Origin: an uncultured Prevotellaceae bacterium | GTDB taxonomy: Bacteria > Bacteroidota > Bacteroidia > Bacteroidales > Muribaculaceae | DNA length: 64,000 nucleotides | Reading direction: 5' to 3' | Assembly (NCBI GenBank): GCA_900318535.1 | Contig: ONKU01000005.1 | Span: 62,001 to 126,000, forward strand | In this document: positions 34,334 through 42,664 of the stretch, piece by piece | How positions within the stretch are numbered: the first letter of the stretch is position 1 | Layout of the letters: each line of letters starts with the position of its first letter | Made by a program: the position numbers and the translations under genes | Notes under the pieces: model-generated | What the model was told of the DNA's origin: nothing | Seen by the model: the letters and a program-made list of their open reading frames with translations, nothing else | The model's database searches: none

Positions 34334-36445
34334 TTAGTTTTGAATTATGTTTATCACTCGGTTTATATCCGAGATATTGATTTCGGTATTCCTGTCCACA
34401 TCTGCCCGAACCAGAACAGATGTGGCATGGTCTGAAGCTGATCCTAGAATAATGCTAATTATTGCCTGAACATCAGCAATATTCACTTCGCCATCGCAGT
34501 TCACATCGCCAGTCATGAGGGTGTTGTTTATCACGTCATTCACAGCAGCCCACACGTCTAACTTGCCAGCTCCCCACTGTAAAGCGTTACCCTGAACTAC
34601 ATATTCATCCTTCACCGAGGTGCGTTTCAATGCTTCACGCACGTCATGGGCTGTAAGCATGGGATTAGCCTGCAGCATCAATGCAATAGCGCCTGTAACG
34701 GCTGGAGTTGACATGGATGTACCCTTATTGGGATAATAAGGGTATTCCACCCCATCGACTACCGCCGAAGCCGGCCAGCTGCTGCGGTCAGAGTTCACAT
34801 CATAACGGTTGGCCGAAGAAATGACCACTGCACCCGGAGCGCACACATCAGGGCGTTGAAGACCGTTCTCATCAGGTCCAAACGATGAGAAAGATGCTAT
34901 GTCTGTCGGGCAAAAGCCGTCAAAGAAGGCCATTTCTCCAGTTGCCATGGGATAAGATTGTCTAGAGCAATAAGCTCCCACAGAAATCACATCATCGGTT
35001 GTTGCCAAGTCACTGATGGAACCCGTCGAGGACCCCCCCGTGGCTCCAGGCATTCCAAAAGAGTAGAAATAGGCGTTTTGAGTGCACCAGCCAACCAATT
35101 CAGTACCGGTTTCAGCAATATACTGCAGTCCAATGAGATGGCCTGGTTGAACGGACTCCACGTCGAACTCCCAGATAGAATGAAAGCGTTCATTGCTCAA
35201 CAGATTCCCTTCTTCGTCAAATTGAGGCTCTAAGCCGCTGGCAAAGTAAAGTTCACCAATATAAAAGGCTGCAAAAGCAGGGTCCCATTCACTTGAGATG
35301 GTGAAAATGCTGTCTTCGGGCAAAGTGCCGACCACTGGAGACGCATACTCCAGCGCACCAGTAGAGCGATTGACAATCACGACACGGGTCCGGTGCTCCT
35401 GGGGGCTGTTATTCCACATACTCACATAGCCCTGCCGCTGCAGTCCACCCCATCGGTTACGCAGAAAAGTAGTCGCGGTATCAGTAGCAAACTTCGTCTG
35501 GTAACGGAAACACACGGGGTATTCGCCATCGTTACCGGCTGAAAGCACACACACGCGCCCAGCACCAGATAGCGACGAGAACACTCGGCATAAGAAGGAT
35601 GTCCCGTCATTGGGTCCCGAATTGCTGCCGATGCTCATGTTGATAACGCAGGGTTTGCCCACTCGATCAGCATAATCAAAAATGTACTTCACCGCATTTG
35701 CGATATTGACATCGGTAAACTTCTGCTCTGGCATGCCGCACGCCACGATATCAGCATCACAAGCCACGCCATGCCATCCATTTGACTTATAGCTGCCAGC
35801 TGCCGTGCCCAACGTGTGAGTCCCGTGAGAGGAGATCGTATCGTCTGTCTTGAGCAACGCGATGTCCGATGGATTCTCATAACAGCTACCCGGCAGTTCA
35901 TAACCATCGATCACTGGAGAGCGTCCCGTGGAGTCGACAGGGAGATAGACAGCACGAATGCGTGAACGACCGGCACTATCACAAAAGTTGATGTGTTTGA
36001 AGTCGATACCCGTATCAATCACACCAACAATCACTCCTTGTCCATTGAAGGTTCCCAAGTGCCCATGTTGTACCTGTGCAAGATCCACATTAGAATAATA
36101 ACGGGAACTGTCGTTGCACAAGTGCAAGGGTTGGGCCAGAGAGACAAAGGATACTCCTGAATGTGAAGTAACCAGGGGCAAACGATCAAGAGAAATGCGT
36201 GCCGAGACAAAGCCATCGAAAACGGCATCTACCACCACGCCCTGACGCTGAAGATCGTCTAAACACCCCATGTCATTCACGCCAATGAACGCCTGATATG
36301 TTGAGACGGCAGCTGAGTTGAATATCGAAGCGTATGGCCGATGGGACAACAACAGCCTCGACGCCACACTCAATGGTGCCGACGCCAAGGCAGTCATGGC
36401 TATCACGGCCAGGCCCAACATCGTCAACTTTAACCGCATACCCAT
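34334..36445 (-). CDS. Secreted S8 subtilase with C-terminal dockerin-like repeats (second of pair)
   Basis: This 703-residue exported peptidase has the catalytic Asp in GVIDTGID (Asp144), His in SSHGTHT (His207) and Ser in GTSMSTP (Ser577). An oxyanion-type SAGNDG lies between His and Ser. The N-terminus is a signal peptide or anchor (LTMLGLAVIAMTALASAPL), then an inhibitor-like region to about 110. About 300 residues are inserted between His and Ser. The last ~58 residues carry two dockerin-like calcium loops (DVNCDGEVNIADV and DVDRNTEINISDI). No T9SS C-terminal sorting domain follows, so the route to the outside is uncertain. It overlaps no neighbour and lies 15 bases before ruvA. An ATG at 36439 is an alternative start. 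Confidence 0.88.
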   Translation of the reverse strand: MGMRLKLTMLGLAVIAMTALASAPLSVASRLLLSHRPYASIFNSAAVSTYQAFIGVNDMGCLDDLQRQGVVVDAVFDGFVSARISLDRLPLVTSHSGVSFVSLAQPLHLCNDSSRYYSNVDLAQVQHGHLGTFNGQGVIVGVIDTGIDFKHINFCDSAGRSRIRAVYLPVDSTGRSPVIDGYELPGSCYENPSDIALLKTDDTISSHGTHTLGTAAGSYKSNGWHGVACDADIVACGMPEQKFTDVNIANAVKYIFDYADRVGKPCVINMSIGSNSGPNDGTSFLCRVFSSLSGAGRVCVLSAGNDGEYPVCFRYQTKFATDTATTFLRNRWGGLQRQGYVSMWNNSPQEHRTRVVIVNRSTGALEYASPVVGTLPEDSIFTISSEWDPAFAAFYIGELYFASGLEPQFDEEGNLLSNERFHSIWEFDVESVQPGHLIGLQYIAETGTELVGWCTQNAYFYSFGMPGATGGSSTGSISDLATTDDVISVGAYCSRQSYPMATGEMAFFDGFCPTDIASFSSFGPDENGLQRPDVCAPGAVVISSANRYDVNSDRSSWPASAVVDGVEYPYYPNKGTSMSTPAVTGAIALMLQANPMLTAHDVREALKRTSVKDEYVVQGNALQWGAGKLDVWAAVNDVINNTLMTGDVNCDGEVNIADVQAIISIILGSASDHATSVLVRADVDRNTEINISDINRVINIIQN

Positions 36446-36460
36446 CAGATGTACACCTGA

Positions 36461-38500
36461 TTAGCTATTCAAGATGATCTCAATAATCCTGTTTACGTCA
36501 CTGATGTTGACTTCATCATCTTTGTTCACGTCGGCTCTCCTAAGAAAATCAGCTGAGACTTCTTCGCCCTGAATGATACTGATCACGACATTGATGTCAG
36601 CAATATTCACCTCGCGGTCACCATTCACGTCACCAACAATCTCATCGAGTTTCAAGACGTGCAACAGTCCGGCATAGGCATCCAGCTTGCCAGCGCCCCA
36701 TCGTTGACGGTCAGCAGGCTTGACATATTCATCCTGACGAGCAGAATACTTGAGAATATCTCGAACGTCATTCACCGATAGACTGGGGTTGGCCTGCAAC
36801 CACAATGCGATAGTGCCAGCGACAATAGGAGCCGACATTGATGTGCCCAAGTCAGGCGAATAGGTATATTCCACTCCATTAACCCAGGCTGAGGGCTGCC
36901 AGTACTGCAGATTGGGAGGATTTACAAAATATCGGTTTGCCGACGACACCAGCACACTTCCAGGAGCGCAGATGTCGGGACGAGATATACCGTTCTCATC
37001 AGGTCCGAAAGAGGAGAAAGAGGACAGATATCCAGGTTTGCTGTTGGGGCGGAAATATGTTGATCCATCCCTCAACGGGACAGTCTGGCGACTGTTATAA
37101 GAACCTACAGAAATCACGCTGTCGGTTGTTGCGATGTCACTGATAGAACCTACCGATGATCCTTTCAACGCCCACGAAAAACCATAACTGTCGATGTAGG
37201 CATATTTTGACGTGAAGATTGCCAATTCATTGGTCGATGGCGAGAAGTATTGGAATCCCAAACAATAGCTGTTGCTCTTGGCGAGCATGTTTAAGCGGCT
37301 CATCGAGTTAGGTTTGCCATTAGACTCTATCGAACCGATAATCTCCACATCGCCCGTGAAATAACGAGCCAGCACAGTGTCGGTCTCGGTCGAGAGATTT
37401 GCGACAACACCCGTGGATGTGGCACCGATGGCACGCGAGCGGTACAGCACCTCGCCTGTGATGGTATTGACAACAATCAAGCGGGTGTTAAACGGTTTCT
37501 TGGCATTGCTCCTGGCATTGACATAGCCGGTATACTCGGTAGCGCCACGGAATCCATTAAGCAGCGTGAACACGGTGTCGTTGGAATTAGCAATCGAACG
37601 ATGTGCAGTCACGTTATAGGCACCGTCGTTGCCTGCCGAAGCCACAATGATTCGACCTGCACCCGTGACTTGTTCGCACAGGCGGTTCAGGTAAGACGTA
37701 CCGTCGTGCGATCCCACATTGGAGCACAGGCTCATGGAGATCACACAGGGCTTCATCTTGCGGCGGGCATAATCCATAATATAGCTGATACAGTTAGCCA
37801 CCCTGACATCGTTGAGTTCGCCTTCGGGCATACCGCACATCACAATATCGGCTTCAGGTGCCATGCCGTACCATCCATTATCCCGGTATCCTCCAGCAGC
37901 AAGGCCTGCGGTCAGCGTGCCATGGGTACTGGCATTGTCGTCGGTAGTGAGACTAGCTATTTCGCTAGGTGTCTCATAAGCACTTCCTGGCAGGCGCACC
38001 AGGTTGACGATGGGAGGTGTGCTGGTAGTATCGAGTGGCAAATACACAGCCTTGACTCGTGATGTACCATTTTGATTCAAGAAGTTGATATGGCTGAAGT
38101 CAAAACCGCAGTCAATAATGCCCACAATAACGCCTTCGCCAGTATAGGGCCCCTCCAATCCTTCTCCCAGATGCACGGGTTCCACATTTGACATGTAGCG
38201 GGCAGTGTCGCTACTGGTGAGCAGCGTCAACGCCTTGGTCACATATTCTACGCCCTCAATATCGAGCAATGAGAAAGGGTCGACATCGTTCTTGATGCGC
38301 ACAGTCATAAAGCCGTCATAGCGGCCCGTAATTAGCACACCAGACTGGCTTAACTGGTAAAGCGAGAACTCACTGAGCGAGCTGTTCACCTCGAGGAATG
38401 CCTCGTAATAATCTTGATTGGACTGAGCCCTCATGTTATGAGGGCATACAACACCCAAAAACAGCCAGGCAAGCACCAGGCATAATAGATTCCTTTTCAT
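36461..38500 (-). CDS. Secreted S8 subtilase with C-terminal dockerin-like repeats (first of pair)
   Basis: This 679-residue paralogue of the next gene has a signal peptide (MKRNLLCLVLAWLFLGVVC). Catalytic residues read Asp130 in GIIDCGFD, His193 in STHGTLT and Ser554 in GTSMSAP, with SAGNDG before the serine. The Asp motif is DCGFD instead of the usual DTGID, and the His motif HGTLT instead of HGTHT, but the triad is intact. The C-terminus has two dockerin-like loops (DVNGDREVNIADI and DVNKDDEVNISDV). It is the first gene of a run of five on the minus strand, with a -7 box at 38573-38580 and a GC-rich hairpin in its leader. Targets are unknown; protein or peptide degradation at the cell surface is inferred. 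Confidence 0.88.
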   Translation of the reverse strand: MKRNLLCLVLAWLFLGVVCPHNMRAQSNQDYYEAFLEVNSSLSEFSLYQLSQSGVLITGRYDGFMTVRIKNDVDPFSLLDIEGVEYVTKALTLLTSSDTARYMSNVEPVHLGEGLEGPYTGEGVIVGIIDCGFDFSHINFLNQNGTSRVKAVYLPLDTTSTPPIVNLVRLPGSAYETPSEIASLTTDDNASTHGTLTAGLAAGGYRDNGWYGMAPEADIVMCGMPEGELNDVRVANCISYIMDYARRKMKPCVISMSLCSNVGSHDGTSYLNRLCEQVTGAGRIIVASAGNDGAYNVTAHRSIANSNDTVFTLLNGFRGATEYTGYVNARSNAKKPFNTRLIVVNTITGEVLYRSRAIGATSTGVVANLSTETDTVLARYFTGDVEIIGSIESNGKPNSMSRLNMLAKSNSYCLGFQYFSPSTNELAIFTSKYAYIDSYGFSWALKGSSVGSISDIATTDSVISVGSYNSRQTVPLRDGSTYFRPNSKPGYLSSFSSFGPDENGISRPDICAPGSVLVSSANRYFVNPPNLQYWQPSAWVNGVEYTYSPDLGTSMSAPIVAGTIALWLQANPSLSVNDVRDILKYSARQDEYVKPADRQRWGAGKLDAYAGLLHVLKLDEIVGDVNGDREVNIADINVVISIIQGEEVSADFLRRADVNKDDEVNISDVNRIIEIILNS

Positions 38501-38539
38501 ATTCCAAACGGATTAAACCTTTATTTCAACAAACCATAC

Positions 38540-38554
38540 CCCCGGCATCCGGGG
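38540..38554 (-). promoter_or_regulatory. GC-rich hairpin in the leader of the subtilase operon
   Basis: CCCCGG at 38540-38545 and CCGGGG at 38549-38554 form a six-base stem with a three-base loop, 40 bases before the ATG at 38500. It stands out in an AT-rich leader and has no T run, so it is a structure that could affect translation or RNA stability. Confidence 0.45.
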
Positions 38555-38572
38555 ACCAATAATTTCAAACCA

Positions 38573-38580
38573 CAAAAGTA
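38573..38580 (-). promoter_or_regulatory. -7 box for the subtilase-ruvA-sprA-epsG run
   Basis: The minus strand reads TACTTTTG, giving transcription from about 38567 and a leader of about 67 bases. I see no -33 TTTG at the expected distance. Confidence 0.5.
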
Positions 38581-38653
38581 GTAAAAATCATGCTGATACC
38601 CACTTTTTTGAACAAAAAAATGCCGTATATCATCGAAACATGGCTGTTTTTCC

Positions 38654-38684
38654 TTGTTAGTGTAAAAGAAAACCAGTATCTTTG
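38654..38684 (+). promoter_or_regulatory. Promoter of the ECF S-component gene
   Basis: TTGT at 38654-38657 and TATCTTTG at 38677-38684 are 19 bases apart, a full -33/-7 match. The ATG at 38717 is 32 bases downstream. Confidence 0.7.
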
Positions 38685-38716
38685 CCACGAAGAAACCATC
38701 AAAACAAGAAACGAAA

Positions 38717-39232
38717 ATGGAAAGAAACGCAGTTATCAACCTGTATTCGTTAGGCTGGCGCGAGATGCGCACCTATCTGTTAACTCTGTTGTTTGTTGTG
38801 GGCAATCTCGCGTTACCGCAGTTGTGCCACCTGTTCCCGCAAGGTGGTCTCATTCTGTTGCCCATCTACTTTTTCACGCTGATTGCTGCCTATAAGTTCG
38901 GCTTCCGCGTGGGCCTGTTGACGGCTGTACTGTCACCGCTAGTGAATTCGGCATTATTCGGCATGCCTCCTGCTGCCGCACTGCCCATCATCATGATTAA
39001 GGGCGTGTTACTTGCACTTGCGGCTGCATGGATCGCCAACCGTAGCAAGGGTGCATCACTGCTGGCTCTCATCGCCGTGGTACTTGGATATCAGCTCGTT
39101 GGCGGATTGATTGAATGGGCTATGACCGGTAGCCTTGCCAGTGCGTTACAAGACTGGAAACTGGGATGGCCTGGCATGCTGCTGCAAGCCGTAGGCGGTT
39201 GGCTGGTACTCAACCACCTGCTACGTCGCTAG
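38717..39232 (+). CDS. ECF-type transporter S component-like membrane protein
   Basis: This 171-residue protein has five to six hydrophobic helices and resembles the substrate-binding S component of energy-coupling-factor importers. Evidence is LLPIYFFTLIAAYKFGFRVGLLTAVLSPLVNSALFG, with the small-residue loop and P-L-x-N pattern common in S components, and its size. No ECF ATPase or T component is adjacent, so it would use a shared module encoded elsewhere. The substrate (a vitamin or related small molecule) cannot be told. It has its own promoter and a strong terminator. Confidence 0.65.
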   Translation: MERNAVINLYSLGWREMRTYLLTLLFVVGNLALPQLCHLFPQGGLILLPIYFFTLIAAYKFGFRVGLLTAVLSPLVNSALFGMPPAAALPIIMIKGVLLALAAAWIANRSKGASLLALIAVVLGYQLVGGLIEWAMTGSLASALQDWKLGWPGMLLQAVGGWLVLNHLLRR

Positions 39233-39252
39233 TTTATAATTGACATAGAATT

Positions 39253-39292
39253 ATCCGTGAGCCATCCTACAACATGCTGATGGCTCACGGAT
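39253..39292. terminator. Bidirectional terminator
   Basis: ATCCGTGAGCCATC at 39253-39266 pairs perfectly with its complement at 39279-39292, followed by ATATTTATTCT. It lies between the S-component gene and the convergent DUF3667 gene. Confidence 0.85.
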
Positions 39293-39312
39293 ATATTTAT
39301 TCTCATCATTGA

Positions 39313-40596
39313 TTATTCTTTGCCAGTTTTAACCTTGCAGCTGTACTTCTTATAGAAGAAACCGGGCAAGAATGCGATAGCGGCTGAGAGAGCGCAACAG
39401 CACAACGTTACCGCTAAAAATATCCAGACATTATGATGACCACAAATCAATTTGCTCACAAAGGCCGACAGTAAGGGAATGGCTATAATCAACGAGTAAG
39501 AAATTACTTTACTCAGAGAGAATACGTACCTGTTGGCTACCGGTTTGCTCCTGTGCAGAATACTGCTGGCAAAAATGTAGGTCAAGAAGAACAGTATCGC
39601 CATCAGCAGTATGCAAACACCCCATTCTATCCCTTTCTCATAAGTCGCGCCGCCTATAGCAACCAGCGTGCATACTACAAAGAAAGCAACAAAAACCGCA
39701 AAAAGCAATCGCATGATTGTCGCTTTCCAGGTCAAACCGTAGAACTGATGGAAATCAGAAACATATAGGTAAAACGTAAACAAATAGAAAGCCCATTTGA
39801 TAAGTTCTGCGATGGCGGACACCAAACCACCTATACCCACCAAAATTGTTGACGATGAAGCAAGCAACTGTTTTTCGGCTAAATTATAGAGACTATTGAT
39901 GGGTGCAGCAAACAGATTACAGATATAAATCTGACTGATTACAAATATCATGAAGATAAAGGTCTCCACAAAATTGTAATCCCCTACCCTGCGGAAAGCC
40001 ACACGAATACAACAAACCATGAAGAGGACCAAAACCAACACTTCATAAAGTGGGTGATCAGACAGGAATTGAGCAACATTGACCAAGCTCTGAGCAACAG
40101 ATGCAAGAGTTGGTGACAAGTTCATTTTCTCGACATGTATTTCACTGGCAATCGTGCCCAGGAAGGAATCAATCTCAGCACCTGTGACAAAATTGACAAA
40201 CAGCGTCAATGCCATGGTCACGGCAAGCAGCTTGAATGGCGGGAAATAAAGCTGACGGTGTCCAAGCAAATAGTCACGCACCATATAGCCAGGGCGCCAA
40301 AAGAGTTCCATTATCGTACGGAACATCGGTCGGTTACCTAATCCCCAAATGTCGAGAAAATTCAATATAGTCCTACGCCAGGAGAAACGGTCCCACGAGC
40401 CTGCCTGCCCACACTGCGGGCAAAAACGGCCTTTATATTGCTCACCGCAATTTGTGCAAGTGCGCATCGTTTCATCAGCAGGACGTGGCGAGTGTCCACG
40501 TTGTTGACGGCGATCAAGACGCAGATCAAAAGCCTTGAGTCTGCGCTTGAGGGTATTCTTCTTAATCGGTTTTGGGGGACGTAGAGATCTTTTCAT
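39313..40596 (-). CDS. DUF3667 membrane protein with zinc ribbon
   Basis: This 427-residue protein has a basic N-terminal segment (KRSLRPPKPIKKN...), then a zinc ribbon CTNCGEQYKGRFCPQCG, then WRRTILNFLDIWGLGNRPMFRTI and FWRPGYMVRDYLLGHRQLYFPPFKLL, which define DUF3667. Several transmembrane helices fill the second half. The ATG at 40596 was chosen; many relatives begin just before the zinc ribbon, which would correspond to an ATG at 40467. A -7-like box (TATTTTTG, minus strand, 40601-40608) lies only a few bases before 40596, so either the transcript is nearly leaderless or the later start is used. Function is unknown. Confidence 0.75.
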   Translation of the reverse strand: MKRSLRPPKPIKKNTLKRRLKAFDLRLDRRQQRGHSPRPADETMRTCTNCGEQYKGRFCPQCGQAGSWDRFSWRRTILNFLDIWGLGNRPMFRTIMELFWRPGYMVRDYLLGHRQLYFPPFKLLAVTMALTLFVNFVTGAEIDSFLGTIASEIHVEKMNLSPTLASVAQSLVNVAQFLSDHPLYEVLVLVLFMVCCIRVAFRRVGDYNFVETFIFMIFVISQIYICNLFAAPINSLYNLAEKQLLASSSTILVGIGGLVSAIAELIKWAFYLFTFYLYVSDFHQFYGLTWKATIMRLLFAVFVAFFVVCTLVAIGGATYEKGIEWGVCILLMAILFFLTYIFASSILHRSKPVANRYVFSLSKVISYSLIIAIPLLSAFVSKLICGHHNVWIFLAVTLCCCALSAAIAFLPGFFYKKYSCKVKTGKE

Positions 40597-40611
40597 GCTG
40601 CAAAAATACAA

Positions 40612-40650
40612 AAAATCCCGAGAGGACAAAATATTGCCTCACGGGATTTT
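40612..40650 (-). terminator. Terminator of the galactose cluster
   Basis: On the minus strand AAAATCCCGTGAGG and CCTCTCGGGATTTT form a near-perfect stem followed by a T-rich stretch. It ends transcription from the nucleotidyltransferase gene, and its T tract merges into the -7-like box of the DUF3667 gene. Confidence 0.8.
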
Positions 40651-40687
40651 ATCTTAATCCATCCGGCAGTAATGCCGTGATATGTAA

Positions 40688-41593
40688 TCAGAACATCTTT
40701 TCAGGATAAACGCCGGTGGCGTGAAGTTCTGCAAACTTATCAACTACACCCTGACGGTCTGCTGCATAGGTCACACCGAACCACTTACTCTCGGTGGTAA
40801 GGACCTTAACCTGGGCTGTGCCGTTGTTGACCATTTCATTAACAACGGTGGGGATGAAGAATTCGGCCTTGGGCTTGTCGATGCATTCCTTGAGGAAGTC
40901 GATAAAAGCAGCTTCACTGTGAGCGAAGTAATCAGGAGTGAAGCCCCAGAAATTCATCGATACAGGGGTATCGAATTCCAGATGCTGCACATCGCCGTTC
41001 TCGTCGGTGAACGCGATGTTGTGATCGGCATCATAACCGATGCTAGTGCGCTCGACAACGCCTGTAAGCAGGCCGTCGCGGGTCTCACACACGCCACGTG
41101 CCACGGTGCCGCTCTCGCTCATGGTATTGCCCACCTTGAAGCCCACCATGCTGTAATGACCCTTGCTGTCCTCGGGCAATGACGACAATTCGGCAGCCAT
41201 CACCTCGAAGCTGTTACGGCCATAGTAGTCATCGGCATTGATTATGGCAAAGGGCTCGTTAATGACGTCCTTGCCCATCAGCAGTGCATGGTTAGTGCCC
41301 CATGGCTTTGCGCGGTCGGCAGGGCATGTAAAGCCCTCGGGCAGATCGTTCAGGCCCTGGAAAACGAGTTCAACAGGAATATGGCCTTCGTATTTGGACA
41401 GAATTTTCTCGCGGAAGTCAGCCTCAAAGTCCTTGCGGATCACAAAGACCACTTTGCCAAAACCGCTGTGAATAGCGTCATAAATCGAATAGTCCATGAT
41501 GGTCTCACCGTGAGGGCCCAGACCATCAAGCTGCTTGAGGCCACCATATCGGCTGCCCATGCCTGCTGCAAGTACAAATAATGTAGGTTTCAT
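40688..41593 (-). CDS. Sugar-phosphate nucleotidyltransferase, in the galactose cluster
   Basis: This 301-residue protein is a GT-A-fold nucleotidyltransferase: FVLAAGMGSRYGGLKQLDGLGPHGETIMDYSIYDA carries the G-x-G-x-R signature and substrate-binding Lys, and FAIINADDYYGRN gives the metal-binding Asp pair. Such enzymes join a sugar 1-phosphate with an NTP. It lies 17 bases after galM, which follows galK, so UTP-dependent activation of galactose 1-phosphate or glucose 1-phosphate is a reasonable inference. No galT or galE gene is in the window. It ends at the terminator at 40612-40650. Confidence 0.8.
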   Translation of the reverse strand: MKPTLFVLAAGMGSRYGGLKQLDGLGPHGETIMDYSIYDAIHSGFGKVVFVIRKDFEADFREKILSKYEGHIPVELVFQGLNDLPEGFTCPADRAKPWGTNHALLMGKDVINEPFAIINADDYYGRNSFEVMAAELSSLPEDSKGHYSMVGFKVGNTMSESGTVARGVCETRDGLLTGVVERTSIGYDADHNIAFTDENGDVQHLEFDTPVSMNFWGFTPDYFAHSEAAFIDFLKECIDKPKAEFFIPTVVNEMVNNGTAQVKVLTTESKWFGVTYAADRQGVVDKFAELHATGVYPEKMF

Positions 41594-41610
41594 GTTAGTT
41601 TTTTTAGTTA

Positions 41611-42663
41611 CTAGATGGTTTTGAAGTCAAAGATAATAGTACGGCGGTATTCCTCGTCGGGGCGAAGGACCGCTGACGGGAAATTATCATGGTTAGGAGC
41701 ATCGGGAATGCCCTGGCACTCGATGGCTACACCGTCATAGTCATGATACTGTTTGCCGCTCTTGCTCATGGGGCAGCCTTCGAGCCAATTACCCGTATAG
41801 ACTTGGACGCCAGGCTGGTCGGTACTGATTTCAACCTTGCGGCCTGAAGTCTCGTCACACAGCACAGCTGCCAAGTGCAAATCGCCGTCCTCATAGCCGT
41901 CGATAACCCAGCAACTGTCGTAGCCCTTGCCTATCTTCAAAGCGGGGAAATCCTGCTTGATGTCACGGCCGGCCACCTTGGGTTGTGTGAAGTCCATCGG
42001 CGTGCCCTCGACGGGCGCCATTTCGCCCGTGGGGATGATGTCCTCGTCGGTCACCAGATAACGTGAACAGTTGAGCTGGAGCACCTGGTTGAGTGCTGTG
42101 CCCTCCCTGTCCTCGCCAGCCATATTAAAATAGGTGTGGTTGGTCAGGTTCAATACCGTGGGAGCATCGGTCACGGCGCCAAGGTCGATCTTGAGCACAT
42201 TGTCGTCGCTCCAGGTATAGGCCACACGTGCGTTGAGGCATCCGGGATAGTTCTCGTCTCCATCGGGGCTCTCGAGCGTGAAGACCACGGTATCACCATC
42301 CATGTCGCACTCCCAAATCTTGTTCTGGAAGCCAACATTGCCACCATGCAGGTGGTGCTTGCCCTGATGGTTGCAGTTGAGCTGGTAGGCCTTGCCATCC
42401 AGTTCGAACTGACCCTTGCAGATGCGGTTGGCAAATCGTCCCGGAACCTTGCCGGCACAGGGGCCATCAAAGAAATAGTCATTCAGTTCTTTGTAACCCA
42501 GCACCACGTCGGCCAGTTTGCCGTCACGGTCGGGAACCTTGATTTCCAAAATACCTGCGCCCAGCGACGACAGTTTCACGCTTGCACCACTGGCATTGAT
42601 GAGTTCATAGGTGGTAATTTCGCCACGCTCGGTTTCAAATGTATCGATTCTGATGCTCTTCAT
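41611..42663 (-). CDS. galM: Aldose 1-epimerase (galactose mutarotase)
   Basis: GalM interconverts the alpha and beta anomers of galactose or glucose so that galactokinase can use them. The 350-residue protein has family signatures: VPGRFANRICKGQFELDGKAYQLNCNHQGKHHLHGG with the catalytic His region, TNHTYFNMAG, and GVQVYTGNWL and AIECQGIPDAPN near the C-terminus, including the Glu of the AIECQ motif. No signal peptide is seen, so it is cytoplasmic. It starts one base after the galK stop codon. Confidence 0.93.
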   Translation of the reverse strand: MKSIRIDTFETERGEITTYELINASGASVKLSSLGAGILEIKVPDRDGKLADVVLGYKELNDYFFDGPCAGKVPGRFANRICKGQFELDGKAYQLNCNHQGKHHLHGGNVGFQNKIWECDMDGDTVVFTLESPDGDENYPGCLNARVAYTWSDDNVLKIDLGAVTDAPTVLNLTNHTYFNMAGEDREGTALNQVLQLNCSRYLVTDEDIIPTGEMAPVEGTPMDFTQPKVAGRDIKQDFPALKIGKGYDSCWVIDGYEDGDLHLAAVLCDETSGRKVEISTDQPGVQVYTGNWLEGCPMSKSGKQYHDYDGVAIECQGIPDAPNHDNFPSAVLRPDEEYRRTIIFDFKTI

Positions 42664-42664
42664 G

